Below are positions 9,100 through 18,921 of a DNA stretch of 38,509 nt, one piece after another. The translations under genes were made by a program, and so were the position numbers. The DNA is from Acidobacteriota bacterium. GTDB lineage: Bacteria; Acidobacteriota; Blastocatellia; Pyrinomonadales; Pyrinomonadaceae. The stretch spans positions 1 through 38,509 of the forward strand of contig JAHBSH010000013.1 of the NCBI GenBank assembly GCA_019639215.1. The letters run 5' to 3'. The number at the start of each line of letters is the position of its first letter. The first letter of the stretch is position 1. Below the pieces are notes generated by a model. The model saw only the letters and a program-made list of their open reading frames with translations, was not told the origin of the DNA and searched no databases.

Positions 9100-9132
9100 C
9101 TCAGGTCGCTGACTTGCCTTGAAGGAGAGAGG

Positions 9133-9837
9133 TTATTTTGTTTCTTCCTTGCCGTAATAATTGACGCCGATCTTGATGACTTCGCGGCCTTTTGATTTGC
9201 GCCATTTGTTGGTGTCGCGAAGCGAATAGGCGCAGCCGCAATATTCCTGCATATAAAATTCTTCGCGTTTGCTTATTTCCAGCATACGCGAAGCTCCGCC
9301 TTTTTTACGCCAGTTGTATGTCCAATATTCGATGCCCGGATATTTTGCCGCAGCGCGTATGCCGCAGTCATTTATCTGATCCATATTTTTCCAACGCGAA
9401 ATGCCGAGCGAACTGCTGATGACATCAAAACCATTCTCGGCGGCGTAGAGTGCCGTTCGCTCAAACCGCATATCAAAACACATCGTGCAGCGGATGCCGC
9501 GTTCCGGTTCGTCCTCCATTCCTTTTGCTCGTTCAAACCAGTTATCGGTGTCGTAATCGGCATCGATGAACGGAATATTATATTTTTCAGCAAAGCGAAT
9601 GTTTTCGTCCTTACGAAGGTCGTATTCTTTCTTTGGGTGGATGTTCGGGTTGTAGAAAAATATCGTGAGATCAATGCCAGAAGCGATGATCGCCTCCATC
9701 ACCTCGCCCGAACACGGAGCACAGCACGAATGGAGCAGCAGCTTGCTGCCGCCCGCCGGTAATTCTAATTTGTCGCGGTCGATCTCAAGAAATTCCGCTC
9801 CATTCTGCTGTAATGAACTGACTAATTCCTTACTCAT
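9133..9837 (-). CDS. queH: Epoxyqueuosine reductase QueH
   Basis: QueH (formerly DUF208) reduces epoxyqueuosine to queuosine in the wobble position of GUN-anticodon tRNAs and is unrelated in sequence to QueG. The 234-residue protein has all conserved cysteine sets: HSCCAPCS (Cys38, Cys39, Cys42), CTMCFDMR (Cys117, Cys120) and [12 protein letters not shown] (Cys200, Cys202), which hold the iron-sulfur cluster and metal site. [17 protein letters not shown] and the [10 protein letters not shown] region are also typical. The ATG shares its A with the prpD stop codon (TAATG), so its translation is likely coupled to the methylcitrate operon, an unusual location for a tRNA-modification gene. A terminator follows. 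Confidence 0.95.
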   Translation of the reverse strand: MSKELVSSLQQNGAEFLEIDRDKLELPAGGSKLLLHSCCAPCSGEVMEAIIASGIDLTIFFYNPNIHPKKEYDLRKDENIRFAEKYNIPFIDADYDTDNWFERAKGMEDEPERGIRCTMCFDMRFERTALYAAENGFDVISSSLGISRWKNMDQINDCGIRAAAKYPGIEYWTYNWRKKGGASRMLEISKREEFYMQEYCGCAYSLRDTNKWRKSKGREVIKIGVNYYGKEETK

Positions 9838-11288
9838 TAGATCACAAACAGGTCAACGAACTCGTTGACGCTTAGATCGGCCAATCTATCATATTCCAAC
9901 GCAATATCCAATATTTGCCTCTGCTGCTTTTCAGGAAATTTGCGAGCCAGATTTACCTTGAACTTTTTGATGAGTTCAGGAATGCCTTCGTCGCGGCGGC
10001 GTTTATGGCCGATCGGATATTCGACAACTATCTCGTCAAGCACGGTTCCGTCGTTCAGTTCGATGGTCATCGCGTTGGCTATAGAACGTTTTTCCGGATC
10101 GTGATAATCAGCGGTGAATTGTTCGTTTTCGACGCATTCTATCTTGTCGCGAAGTATGTCGATGCGTTCGTCCGAAGCAACGTTATCTTCGTAATCCGCC
10201 GCGGTCAATCGACCGAATATCAGCGGAACAGCAACCATATATTGAATGCAGTGGTCGCGGTCTGCCGGGTTGTTCAGCGGACCTTTCTTGTCGATGATGC
10301 GGATCGCCGCTTCGTGCGTGCGGATTGTTATTTTCTTGATGTCGTCTGAAGTTTTACCAAGTTCTTTCAGCTTGCCGTGAAATGTCATCGCCAATTCGAC
10401 GGCGGTCTGTGAATGAAATTCGGCAGGGAACGAGATCTTGAACAAAACGTTCTCCATCACATACGAACCGTAATCGCGTTGAAACTTGAACTCATTTCCT
10501 TTGAACGAAACATCGTAAAAGCCCCAAACCGGAGCGGAAAGTACCGACGGATAACCCATTTCCCCGGTCTTGGCGATCAATGCCAGACGAACCGCGCGCG
10601 ATGTTGCGTCGCCCGCCGCCCAAGATTTGCGGCTGCCTGTGTTCGGTGCGTGGCGATAAGTTCTGAGCGATTGGCCATCGACGAATGCCAGCGAAACTGC
10701 GTTGATAAGTTCATCACGGTTAAGCCCGATGAGTTTGCCGACGACGGCTGTCGAAGCGACCTTGACCAAGATCACGTGATCAAGCCCAACTTTGTTAAAT
10801 GAATTTTCAAGTGCGAGAACGCCCTGTATCTCGTGAGCCATTATCATCGCTTCCAGCACTTGCGACATTTTCAGCGGCTGCTTGCCTTCGGCGATATTCG
10901 TTCGCGAAAGCCAATCGGCCGTCGCTAAAATTCCGCCGAGATTATCCGACGGATGTCCCCATTCAGCGGCAAGCCATGTGTCGTTAAAATCAAGCCAGCG
11001 TATGATAGCTCCGATGTTGAACGCTGCCTGTATCGGATCAAGCTGAAACTGCGTGCCCGGAACCTTCGCGCCGTTTGGCACAACCGTTCCTTTTACTATC
11101 GGCCCGAGCAATTTGTTGCACGCCGGATAGGTCAACGCCTCAAGCCCGCAACCAAGCGTATCAAGCAAGCAATACTGAGCCGTTTTCCATGCAAGCTCAT
11201 TCTTTATCTCATAGTTGAGAACGTAATCTGCGATATCAGCCAAAACCTTATCCGGCTGCGGCCTTTCATTTGAAATATGTGACGACAT
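9837..11288 (-). CDS. prpD: 2-methylcitrate dehydratase (MmgE/PrpD family)
   Basis: PrpD dehydrates 2-methylcitrate to cis-2-methylaconitate in the methylcitrate cycle that converts propionyl-CoA to pyruvate. The length (483 residues) and markers ([91 protein letters not shown]) match PrpD. Because PrpD is present, an AcnD/PrpF pair is not needed, but the following hydration step needs an aconitase encoded elsewhere. It is third in prpB-prpC-prpD-queH and starts 18 bases after the prpC stop. Confidence 0.95.
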   Translation of the reverse strand: MSSHISNERPQPDKVLADIADYVLNYEIKNELAWKTAQYCLLDTLGCGLEALTYPACNKLLGPIVKGTVVPNGAKVPGTQFQLDPIQAAFNIGAIIRWLDFNDTWLAAEWGHPSDNLGGILATADWLSRTNIAEGKQPLKMSQVLEAMIMAHEIQGVLALENSFNKVGLDHVILVKVASTAVVGKLIGLNRDELINAVSLAFVDGQSLRTYRHAPNTGSRKSWAAGDATSRAVRLALIAKTGEMGYPSVLSAPVWGFYDVSFKGNEFKFQRDYGSYVMENVLFKISFPAEFHSQTAVELAMTFHGKLKELGKTSDDIKKITIRTHEAAIRIIDKKGPLNNPADRDHCIQYMVAVPLIFGRLTAADYEDNVASDERIDILRDKIECVENEQFTADYHDPEKRSIANAMTIELNDGTVLDEIVVEYPIGHKRRRDEGIPELIKKFKVNLARKFPEKQQRQILDIALEYDRLADLSVNEFVDLFVI

Positions 11289-11306
11289 GTTTTTATTTGA
11301 ATATTC

Positions 11307-12464
11307 TTATCTTTTTTCAATAGTGACGAATTCAAGGTCTTCGGGGCCAGTGTAGTTAGCGCTCGGGCGGATGATCTTGCCGTCCTGGCGTTGTTCGATG
11401 ACGTGGGCGCTCCAGCCGGTGATGCGAGCGACGACGAAAAGCGGTGTGAACATCGCTGTCGGCACGCCCATGAGGTGATAAGAAACTGCCGAGAACCAAT
11501 CAAGGTTCGGGAACATCTTCTTTTCGTTCCACATCAAGCTTTCCAGCCGTTCGGCGATGTCGAAAAGCTGCATATCGCCCGCTTCTTCTGAAAGCTCTTT
11601 GGCGATGCCTTTGATAATGACGTTGCGCGGATCCGACACGGTATAGACCGGATGGCCGAAACCGATAACGATCTCTTTGCGTGAAAGGCGTTCGCGGATG
11701 TCAGCTTCAGCTTCGTCAGCATTTGCGTAACGGCTTTGGATGTCGAAAGCGACCTCGTTCGCACCACCGTGTTTCGGGCCGCGCAGAGCGCCGATCGCTC
11801 CGCTGACCGCAGAATACATATCCGAGCCGGTCCCGGCTATCACGCGGCCGGTAAATGTCGAAGCGTTGAATTCGTGTTCAGCGTAAAGCACCAATGAGAT
11901 CTGCATCGCTTTTACCCAGCTTTCGCTTGGAGCTTCGCCATGCAGCAAATGCAGGAAATGTCCGCCTACGGTATCATCGTCTGTCTCAACATCGATCTCG
12001 TAACCGTTGTGTGAAGCGTGATACCAATACAAAAGAGCCGAGCTGTAAGATGCCAGCAGTTTGTCGGCAATGTTGCGGGCTCCGGCGGCATTATGATCTT
12101 CTTTTTCGGGAAGGATAGAGCCGAGAACCGAAGTGTAGGTTCGAAGAACATCCATAGGGTGCGAAGCGGCGGGAAGTTCTGACAGGACGTTCTTGGCGAC
12201 CAACGGCAATCCGCGAAGAGCCTTCAATTTTGTTTTATAAGCTTTTAACTGAGCTGCAGTCGGCAGTTTTTCGTGGATAAGCAGATATGCGACCTCTTCA
12301 AATTCAGCCTTTGCGGCGAGGTCGTAAATGTCGTATCCGCGATAATGCAGGTCGTTACCGCTGCGACCGACGGTGCAAAGAGCGGTATTTCCCGCCGGAA
12401 CGCCCGAGAGGGCAACGCTTTTCTTCGGTTTGAATGCCGGTGTTTCTTTTGTTTCTTCTGACAT
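11307..12464 (-). CDS. prpC: 2-methylcitrate synthase / citrate synthase family
   Basis: PrpC condenses propionyl-CoA with oxaloacetate to 2-methylcitrate. The 385-residue protein is a short type II-like citrate synthase. It contains [20 protein letters not shown], the active-site histidine regions [25 protein letters not shown] and [16 protein letters not shown], and the catalytic [13 protein letters not shown]. Sequence alone does not cleanly separate methylcitrate from citrate synthase; the position between prpB and prpD decides the call. The ATG lacks a Shine-Dalgarno and lies 10 bases after the prpB stop. Confidence 0.93.
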   Translation of the reverse strand: MSEETKETPAFKPKKSVALSGVPAGNTALCTVGRSGNDLHYRGYDIYDLAAKAEFEEVAYLLIHEKLPTAAQLKAYKTKLKALRGLPLVAKNVLSELPAASHPMDVLRTYTSVLGSILPEKEDHNAAGARNIADKLLASYSSALLYWYHASHNGYEIDVETDDDTVGGHFLHLLHGEAPSESWVKAMQISLVLYAEHEFNASTFTGRVIAGTGSDMYSAVSGAIGALRGPKHGGANEVAFDIQSRYANADEAEADIRERLSRKEIVIGFGHPVYTVSDPRNVIIKGIAKELSEEAGDMQLFDIAERLESLMWNEKKMFPNLDWFSAVSYHLMGVPTAMFTPLFVVARITGWSAHVIEQRQDGKIIRPSANYTGPEDLEFVTIEKR

Positions 12465-12474
12465 GGTTTATCTA

Positions 12475-13368
12475 TTATTGTTGTCTGAAAAGTTCGTCCA
12501 GTTTTTGTTCGTAGCTATGATAATTAATGCTCTTGTAAAGTTCGTCACGGGTTTGCATCGTGTCCAGAACGTTTTTCTGTGTGCCTTCGTTACGGATGTG
12601 ACGATAGACATTCTCAGCCGCCTTATTCGCCGCCCGAAATGCCGACAGCGGATACAATATTAGCCCGACACCGGCGTCACGCAATTCATCGACCGTGTAC
12701 ATTGGTATCATCCCAAATTCTGTGATATTTGCCAGAACAGGAACGCCTGATGCTTCAACAAATTGTTGATAATAGGAAAGATCCGGTACGGCCTCAGCAA
12801 AAATGAAATCGGCTCCGGCGGCCGCATAGGCAGCAGCACGCTCCAATGTTTTATCAATTCCTTCAACGGCAAAGGCATCTGTCCGGGCACCAATAACAAA
12901 ATGCTCATCGGTTCGTGCATCAACAGCAGCCTTTATACGGTCAACCATTTCATCCTGGGTCACCACTTCTTTGCCGGGACGATGACCGCAACGTTTTGCC
13001 CCAACCTGATCTTCCATATGAAGAGCTGCCGCACCAGCCCTGATCAATGATCTTACTGTTCTCGCAACATTAAATGCCGAAGGGCCAAAGCCCGTATCTA
13101 TATCGACCATCAAAGGCGTTTCCGTAACGTCGGTTATACGTCGAATGTCTATCAAAACGTCTTCCAACCCCGTGATGCCCAGGTCAGGCACCCCCAGCGA
13201 TCCGGCTGCGACACCGCCTCCGGAAAGGTAAATGGCGTTAAATCCCGCTTGCCCTGCCAGCAAAGCGTGGTTAGCGTTTATCGCTCCAACGATCTGCAGC
13301 GGCTTTTCTTTTTCCATGGCAGACCTGAAACGTAGTCCTGCCGATTCGGATATGTTCTGTTGGGACAT
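12475..13368 (-). CDS. prpB: 2-methylisocitrate lyase
   Basis: PrpB cleaves 2-methylisocitrate to pyruvate and succinate, the last step of the methylcitrate cycle. It belongs to the isocitrate lyase/PEP mutase superfamily, with the signature KRCGH at residues 125-129 (catalytic Cys127), the Mg-binding MVDIDTGFG, and [20 protein letters not shown]. The length of 297 residues fits PrpB and not the longer isocitrate lyase. It is the first gene of the operon and is divergent from the LysR-type gene across a 250-base AT-rich region. A weak GGAA precedes the ATG. Confidence 0.95.
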   Translation of the reverse strand: MSQQNISESAGLRFRSAMEKEKPLQIVGAINANHALLAGQAGFNAIYLSGGGVAAGSLGVPDLGITGLEDVLIDIRRITDVTETPLMVDIDTGFGPSAFNVARTVRSLIRAGAAALHMEDQVGAKRCGHRPGKEVVTQDEMVDRIKAAVDARTDEHFVIGARTDAFAVEGIDKTLERAAAYAAAGADFIFAEAVPDLSYYQQFVEASGVPVLANITEFGMIPMYTVDELRDAGVGLILYPLSAFRAANKAAENVYRHIRNEGTQKNVLDTMQTRDELYKSINYHSYEQKLDELFRQQ

Positions 13369-13618
13369 AATAAAATTCCAAACTATTTATGATTAGACTG
13401 TTTAAAACATACTACAAAATCAACGATAAATTAAGATACGGTGGCAGTGAATAGGCCGATGAGGTAAAAGACACAGGAACATTGACGCGGGAGTTATTTT
13501 TTTCCTTAAACTACAACGACTATGTTATACATATTGTCATTTAATGTTATACTTCGGTGAATATACATAAACCATAAGTTATTTTATTCAACTACATGAT
13601 CTAGGTACGTATTTCTAT
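13369..13618. promoter_or_regulatory. Divergent prpB / lysR control region with phased direct repeats
   Basis: This 250-base AT-rich region lies between the divergently transcribed prpB and the LysR-type gene, the standard arrangement for a LysR-type regulator and its target. ATGTTATAC occurs twice, at 13522-13530 and 13544-13552, exactly 22 bases (two helical turns) apart. The first copy extends to ATGTTATACAT, an imperfect dyad. I take them as candidate regulator-binding sites. I could not assign either promoter convincingly. Confidence 0.5.
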
Positions 13619-14503
13619 ATGGACATTAATCAGCTAGAGGTTTTAGTAGTAGTGGCTCGTGAAAAGAGTTTCTCGCGGGCGGCAGAGGTTTTACAACGAA
13701 CACAGCCGGCAGTTAGTCAGGCTATTCGCCGCCTCGAACAGGATGTAGGTGAAAAACTCTTCGATCGTTCTTCCAAGGATGGAACGCTGACCTATGCCGG
13801 AGAACTTTTAGTTGATTATGCCCGACAGATGCTGAATCTGCGTCAAACCGCACAGACGGCCATCAAAGAAATGCGTAATCTTCACAGCGGCAAGGTAACG
13901 TTGAGCGCAAATGAACATACGGTCTTTTATCTTTTGCCCATAATTGCCGAATATAGAAAGAGACACCCTCATATCAAGATCGAGGTGCACCGAGGCGTTG
14001 CGAGCCGCATTCCAAAGGAAATAACTGCAAGGGAGGTAGAACTCGGAATCGTTTCCTTCAAACCCGTCGATGATACACTTCGTTCGATATCTGTGCTTAA
14101 TGACCAGCTTTTACTGATAGTTTCGCCCGAGCACCGTTTGGCCGGAAAGACATCGGTCTCCATTCGCGAACTTGCCGAGGAAACTTTTATTGCTCATAAT
14201 GCCGCCTCTCCTTACAGACGTCTTGTCATCGAAACATTTGAGAAGAACAACACTCCGCTGAATATATCTGTCGAACTGCCTTCGCTTGAGGCAATAAAGC
14301 GGCTGGTGCAAGCCGGCGTGGGAATTGCTATGGTGCCAAAATTGGGAACCAGGGCTGAGATCGCGGACGGAAGGCTTAAAGGATTGACGGTTTCGGAGAT
14401 AAAACTCGAAAGAAAACTGCATATTATCTACCGTCGCCGATCAGTGCTCTCTCACGCCGCACAGGAGTTTATTAAGATCGCGAAGGAAATGTCTGCGGTC
14501 TGA
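13619..14503 (+). CDS. LysR-type transcriptional regulator, probable regulator of prpBCD-queH
   Basis: A 294-residue, full-length LysR family protein. The N-terminal winged helix-turn-helix is MDINQLEVLVVVAREKSFSRAAEVLQRTQPAVSQAIRRLEQDVGEKLFDR. It is followed by a linker helix and a periplasmic-binding-fold effector domain from about residue 90 (KVTLSANEHTVFYLLPIIAEYRKRHPHIKIEV to VGIAMVPKLGTRAEI). Divergent placement implies control of prpBCD and itself. The inducer, perhaps 2-methylcitrate or a propionate-derived CoA ester, is inference. Known prp regulators are mostly PrpR sigma54 activators or other families, so this pairing is noteworthy. The ATG has no Shine-Dalgarno. Confidence 0.93.
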   Translation: MDINQLEVLVVVAREKSFSRAAEVLQRTQPAVSQAIRRLEQDVGEKLFDRSSKDGTLTYAGELLVDYARQMLNLRQTAQTAIKEMRNLHSGKVTLSANEHTVFYLLPIIAEYRKRHPHIKIEVHRGVASRIPKEITAREVELGIVSFKPVDDTLRSISVLNDQLLLIVSPEHRLAGKTSVSIRELAEETFIAHNAASPYRRLVIETFEKNNTPLNISVELPSLEAIKRLVQAGVGIAMVPKLGTRAEIADGRLKGLTVSEIKLERKLHIIYRRRSVLSHAAQEFIKIAKEMSAV

Positions 14504-14712
14504 TGGAAAAAAAGAAAAAAGAGTGAAAAAGTAAAAAAATAATACCGTTTCAGAGAGGGAAATGTTATAGAATGGCGTTACTCCTAAGAACAAAGTATCA
14601 AAGGTGTTCCTCGGAATGGTCTCCTATCTAACAGAGATGTTTTCGGGAATGTAAAGATAGGAATGTTTGGGAGGATCAAAACAGGAGACGTCAGGAAGAA
14701 GAAAGAACATAT

Positions 14713-15834
14713 ATGTTTGAACAATTTACCCTCGGCATAGAGGAAGAGTTCCAGATCGTTGACCCAAACACCCGTGAACTGAAGTCGCACGTTTCCGAGA
14801 TACTGGCCGAGGGTAAACTTCTGCTTGGCGAAAAGATCAAGCCTGAGATGATCCAGTCCATGATCGAGGTTGGTACGGGCGTTTGTGCTAATATCGGCGA
14901 AGCCCGAGAGGACATCTCAAAACTACGCTGCATCATATCAAGCCTTGCAAAAAAGAAGGGACTAGAAATAGTTGCTGCTTCTACGCATCCATTCTCAAAG
15001 TGGTCGGAGCAGCAGATATACGAAGGCGACCGGTATAAACTGCTTGTTGACGAACTCCAGATGGTGGCTCGGAGCCTGCTTATCTTTGGCCTGCACGTTC
15101 ACGTTGGTATCGTTGACCCGGAGAGACGAATACACATAATGAATGCAGCCAGATATTTTCTGCCTCACATTCTTGCAATGACCACATCGTCACCTTTCTG
15201 GCTTGGGTTCAACACAGGGTTAAAATCCTACCGATCAGAGGTTTTCAAGAAATTTCCGAGAACGGACATACCCGATCATTTTGAATCTTTCCAGCAGTTT
15301 CAGAGTTACGTTGATCTTTTGGTTAAGATGAACTGCATCCAGGATGGTTCAAAAGTATGGTGGGACGTTCGTCCGCACCATCTGTTCCCGACGCTTGAAT
15401 TTCGCGTTTGTGACATTCCCACGCGTGTTGACGACACAATTGCTGTTGCGGCTCTGTTTCAGGCCATAGTTGCCAAGCTGCATGTTTTGATAGATCGCAA
15501 CCTCGGTTTCAGGCTATATCACCGACGCCTTATCCAGGAAAATAAATGGCGGGCGGTTCGCTACGGACTCGACGGAAAACTGCTTGACCTTGGCAAGCAA
15601 AAAGAGGTTCCGGTTAAGGATCTGATACGCGAGCTGTTGGATTTTGTTGATGATGTTCTGGATCCGCTCGATTCACGAAAAGAGGTCGAACACATCCACA
15701 CCATTCTCGAACGCGGCACCTCAGCGGATGAGCAACTCCGTGTCTATGAGGAAAGCGGAGGCGATTTCACCGCTGTCGTGGATATGCTTATTCGAAATAC
15801 GCAGGAAAACGTACCGGAAAAGTGCTTTGGTTAA
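14713..15834 (+). CDS. YbdK-type carboxylate-amine ligase (GCS2 family)
   Basis: This 373-residue protein belongs to the glutamate-cysteine ligase family 2 (YbdK), ATP-dependent ligases that join a carboxylate to an amine with weak gamma-glutamylcysteine activity in E. coli. Signatures are TLGIEEEFQIVDPNTRELKSH at the N-terminus, IVAASTHPFSKWSEQ, LLIFGLHVHVGI, and the WWDVRPHHLFPTLEFRVCDIPTRVDDTIAVAALFQA block that lines the ATP/metal site. AGGA (14692-14695) lies 16-18 bases before the ATG, rather far for a Shine-Dalgarno. The true substrate is unknown. It converges on a glutamine amidotransferase-like gene, with overlapping stop codons. Confidence 0.9.
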   Translation: MFEQFTLGIEEEFQIVDPNTRELKSHVSEILAEGKLLLGEKIKPEMIQSMIEVGTGVCANIGEAREDISKLRCIISSLAKKKGLEIVAASTHPFSKWSEQQIYEGDRYKLLVDELQMVARSLLIFGLHVHVGIVDPERRIHIMNAARYFLPHILAMTTSSPFWLGFNTGLKSYRSEVFKKFPRTDIPDHFESFQQFQSYVDLLVKMNCIQDGSKVWWDVRPHHLFPTLEFRVCDIPTRVDDTIAVAALFQAIVAKLHVLIDRNLGFRLYHRRLIQENKWRAVRYGLDGKLLDLGKQKEVPVKDLIRELLDFVDDVLDPLDSRKEVEHIHTILERGTSADEQLRVYEESGGDFTAVVDMLIRNTQENVPEKCFG

Positions 15835-16766
15835 GCAGTTCGTTTGTGGTCAAGCGCGAGTTTTAGGAAATTCTCGAACAGGACACGGCCGTCGCGTGAT
15901 TCGTTGGGGTGTTCCCATCGAGTAGGATTTTTTGACCAATCCTCAAAAGATTTTTCCAGATGAAACTGGACGCAGTAGATAAGTTGTCCGTCAGAGCGTT
16001 TGACCATCATCTGATTTTTGCAAAGGTATGATGTGGCTAGAAGTTTGAAACCTTCTGGAACGCCAAGAACCTGCACACCGTGGTTTTGCCAAACGCGGAG
16101 GATGTCGTCTTCTTTTGTATAGTCCTGCCACAGGCCTGATGCTTTGTCTTCAACACCTTCAAATATCGGGTCGGATATATCCGTGATCTTTACAAAACGG
16201 TACTGATACTCGACGAGTCTGTCATTCCGCTTTTCATCGAGCTCCAGTCCGTCCAGCGTCTTAAGTTCCGCTCCAAATGAAACTCCGACAAGCTGATGAG
16301 AACCACAGATGGCAAGCACCGGTATCTTTGTTTCCAAAATGAATTTTTTGAAGGATTCAAGTTGTTTCGGATCGTAATAGTCAAAATCGGCAAATGTCCC
16401 GCTCATGACTATTGCATCTGGTTCGAAAGCCTTAGCAGCCTCAGCTATCTCTGACAAATGAACCGTTAAAGTTTTGGGATTTTGGACAAGACGTTTTACG
16501 TTTTGGGCAATATTGTTGCAAGCAAGCGATGATATCTTTCTTTCAAACCTAAGTTTAGCTTCCATTGTGCCGTTCCATTCGGCTCGCGCAAGATCAGAAA
16601 GGTCCGATTCATAGCGCAACAGGCTGTTGACTATCAGCACTCGAGCGTGAGATACGGTCTTTTCTATAGGTTCGTATAGGCAATATGCCTGTTTATTGTA
16701 GGGAAACGGCAGGTCTTCCTGCTGGAGTTCCTCTTTAGTTGTCGTTGCCGCGTCTAACATGTCCAT
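15831..16766 (-). CDS. Class I glutamine amidotransferase-like protein
   Basis: A 311-residue protein with a class I amidotransferase fold in its C-terminal two thirds. The nucleophile elbow is LAICGSHQLVGVSFGAE with Cys154, and the other triad members are His269 and Glu271 in CVQFHLEKSFEDW. The usual elbow pattern is C-x-G-x-Q; here it is C-G-S-H-Q, so the second glycine is Ser, yet the whole triad is present, so hydrolase activity is plausible. The N-terminal 100 residues are not part of the canonical domain. No partner synthase is adjacent, unless it works with the convergent YbdK-like ligase. It could be a free-standing hydrolase of gamma-glutamyl compounds. Confidence 0.8.
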   Translation of the reverse strand: MDMLDAATTTKEELQQEDLPFPYNKQAYCLYEPIEKTVSHARVLIVNSLLRYESDLSDLARAEWNGTMEAKLRFERKISSLACNNIAQNVKRLVQNPKTLTVHLSEIAEAAKAFEPDAIVMSGTFADFDYYDPKQLESFKKFILETKIPVLAICGSHQLVGVSFGAELKTLDGLELDEKRNDRLVEYQYRFVKITDISDPIFEGVEDKASGLWQDYTKEDDILRVWQNHGVQVLGVPEGFKLLATSYLCKNQMMVKRSDGQLIYCVQFHLEKSFEDWSKNPTRWEHPNESRDGRVLFENFLKLALDHKRTA

Positions 16767-16817
16767 TCATATTCGCCATAGCCGATGCTCCGGCCACAGG
16801 CATATCAAATTATTATA

Positions 16818-17294
16818 TCAGCTTTGCCGCTGCTTGGTCGAACGGTTGAAAAGCGGCATCATTTCTCCCGCTCCGATGGATTTGATCTCTTCACGCAACG
16901 TTCGAATGAGTTTTGAACGCATTCTGCCGCGTGCTTGAGGGCTATCCTTTTTCGTCAAAGTGTTGAAGACCTCAAATATTCTGTCTAAAGCAGTTGTCAG
17001 CGTATCTGCGATCACCGGAACCTTGGTTATATCGTAAGGAACAGCTATTTCCCGACAGCCTAGTGTCGCAAATATCAGTAGATAACGCGCGGTTCCCAGA
17101 TCAGGACAATGGATCCGAAGTCTTCCCACCTTGAGCTCAGTACCGAGTAATGTGTGCAGGATCGCGGGTGCATTTTCGCGCTCAGGTATGTCCATTTTGA
17201 ACGATCGCGTTCGCCGAGGTCTTATCTGTTTTTCGTAAATGACCGATATCCAGTCCTTACTCAGGTTTGAACGGATCTGTTGGATGATATCCAT
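16818..17294 (-). CDS. Hypothetical protein
   Basis: I do not recognise this 158-residue protein. It has no signal peptide or clear membrane segment. The N-terminal part is basic (YEKQIRPRRTRSFKM), the centre has a beta-rich stretch (LKVGRLRIHCPDLGTARYLLIFATLGC), and the C-terminus is strongly basic with helical character (ARGRMRSKLIRTLREEIKSIG). The start is the ATG at 17292-17294; a TTG would add five residues. It begins just after the nuo terminator hairpin, so it needs its own promoter or relies on read-through. Confidence 0.6.
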   Translation of the reverse strand: MDIIQQIRSNLSKDWISVIYEKQIRPRRTRSFKMDIPERENAPAILHTLLGTELKVGRLRIHCPDLGTARYLLIFATLGCREIAVPYDITKVPVIADTLTTALDRIFEVFNTLTKKDSPQARGRMRSKLIRTLREEIKSIGAGEMMPLFNRSTKQRQS

Positions 17295-17308
17295 GGCATT
17301 TAAAAACA

Positions 17309-17342
17309 AAACCGCCCGGATCTTTTGAGCCGGAGCGGTTTA
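17309..17342 (-). terminator. Rho-independent terminator of the nuo operon
   Basis: On the - strand AACCGCTCCGG pairs with CCGGGCGGTT (one bulge) around a CTCAAAAGAT loop and is followed by TTTTGTTTTT. It starts 11 bases after the nuoN stop, so it ends the nuo transcript. Confidence 0.85.
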
Positions 17343-17352
17343 TTGCAAAAAA

Positions 17353-18882
17353 TTACTTAACCTGAGCTTCCGCAACTGTTACCGAACGTGAGAATTTTTC
17401 GATCAGGCCATTTCCGAAAATACCGAGGTAAAATACGCCGAGGACAGTAATGATGATCGCGGCTGTAACAGCCGCAGGTATCTGCGGAGCAGTCCAGCTT
17501 GTCGTCCTTTCCTTGAAGAACATTACTACTATAAGACGCAAGTAATAATATGCCGATATAGCCGTGTTTATGACCGCTGCCACGACCACAACCGTAAGCA
17601 GCGTATTTCCTGCTTCAAGTGCGGGACGGAATACCAGCACTTTGCCGATAAAGCCTGCGGTCAGAGGCATTCCCAAAAGGCTCAGCATAAAAAGAGCCAT
17701 GGTAAACGCTAGAACAGGGGAATGAGTTCCGATCCCATTAAAATCATTGAACTCAGCACGGCGGTCGTTTCTTTGAGCAAGAAGAGTGATGATCGCGAAT
17801 GCTCCGAGCGTGGTCACCGCATACGTAAGCATATAAAATGCAACGGCGGCTACTGCCTCATCACGTGCGGCCGTTGTTGCAGCAAACCCAGCTCCTATCA
17901 GTCCAACCAGCGTGTAACCTGCATGAGAGATCGACGAGAACGCGAGCATCCGCTTGACGTTATTCTGCATTATTGCCGCAACGTTGCCTACGGTCATTGT
18001 CAAAATAGCAATGACCGCAAGCACTGATATCCATGCCTGATGCAGATAACCCGCAGCTTCGGCTCCGGCAATGAAGGGGAATCCAATGACGAAAACACGT
18101 GTGAAAGAGGCAAAAGCAGCCGCCTTTGGCCCCGTCGCCATAAATCCTGTTATGGTTGCCGGAGCTCCTTCGTAAACATCAGGCGTCCATACATGGAAAG
18201 GAACCGCTGCGATCTTGAAGCCGAATCCGACGATGAGCATTGCTCCGCCAACTAAAAGCAAGGCAGGGAAGTTTGGATCGGCTATTCTGGCGGCAATTTC
18301 TGTGATATTGGTCGAACCCGTTGCTCCGTAGATCAGTGCGATGCCATAAAGCAGAAACGCCGACGCAAGTGAACCCAGAACGAAATATTTCATCGCGGAT
18401 TCATTAGAGCGGAGGTCGCCTTTTCGAAGCCCTGCCATCACATACGTTGCTATTGAAAGCGTTTCAAGGCCAAGGAAAATAACGACCATGTCGTTGCCGA
18501 CGGCCATCAGCATCATGCCGAACGTGGCAAACAAAAGAAGTGCGTGAAACTCCCCAGCGGCAACTTCTTCCTGTTCGACCCAGACGGTTGAGATGAGTAT
18601 CGTCAGGGCGGATACAACCAAGAAAACCGTGGTAAATCCGAGCCTGAGGTTATCATGTGTGACCATGCCGCCCCATGCCGTCAGAGGAACGTTTCCGGTT
18701 CCCGACCATATCCATGCCAAAGCTGCACCCGCCAAGCCGATACCGATCAACGAAACGGCTCCTGTCAGAACACGGTTCTTGGGAAAGAAGCAATCATAAA
18801 GCATCACCACAATGCCTACGACCGCAATAATGATCTCCGGCAGGATGATGGTAAGGTTTACATTTGGATCAGCCAATTGCAT
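17353..18882 (-). CDS. nuoN: NADH-quinone oxidoreductase subunit N
   Basis: NuoN is one of the three antiporter-like proton-pumping subunits of the membrane arm of complex I. The 509-residue protein is almost entirely membrane segments (about 14). It has the conserved VIFLGLETLSIATYVMAGL glutamate helix, FGFKIAAVPFHVWTPDVYEGAPATITGFMATGPKAAAFA with the key lysine, and NNVKRMLAFSSISHAGYTLVGL with the broken-helix lysine. It is the last nuo gene, 40 bases after nuoM, and is followed directly by a terminator. Confidence 0.97.
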   Translation of the reverse strand: MQLADPNVNLTIILPEIIIAVVGIVVMLYDCFFPKNRVLTGAVSLIGIGLAGAALAWIWSGTGNVPLTAWGGMVTHDNLRLGFTTVFLVVSALTILISTVWVEQEEVAAGEFHALLLFATFGMMLMAVGNDMVVIFLGLETLSIATYVMAGLRKGDLRSNESAMKYFVLGSLASAFLLYGIALIYGATGSTNITEIAARIADPNFPALLLVGGAMLIVGFGFKIAAVPFHVWTPDVYEGAPATITGFMATGPKAAAFASFTRVFVIGFPFIAGAEAAGYLHQAWISVLAVIAILTMTVGNVAAIMQNNVKRMLAFSSISHAGYTLVGLIGAGFAATTAARDEAVAAVAFYMLTYAVTTLGAFAIITLLAQRNDRRAEFNDFNGIGTHSPVLAFTMALFMLSLLGMPLTAGFIGKVLVFRPALEAGNTLLTVVVVAAVINTAISAYYYLRLIVVMFFKERTTSWTAPQIPAAVTAAIIITVLGVFYLGIFGNGLIEKFSRSVTVAEAQVK

Positions 18883-18921
18883 AACAATAAGAATTAAGTA
18901 AAAACACTCTTTGGCGGCGTT

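Noticed and set aside
14504..14712. Purine-rich 209-base gap between lysR and the YbdK-like gene
   Set aside because: It holds A-rich runs and a few GGAGA-like motifs but no hairpin, open frame or repeat that I can support; I could not assign a promoter.
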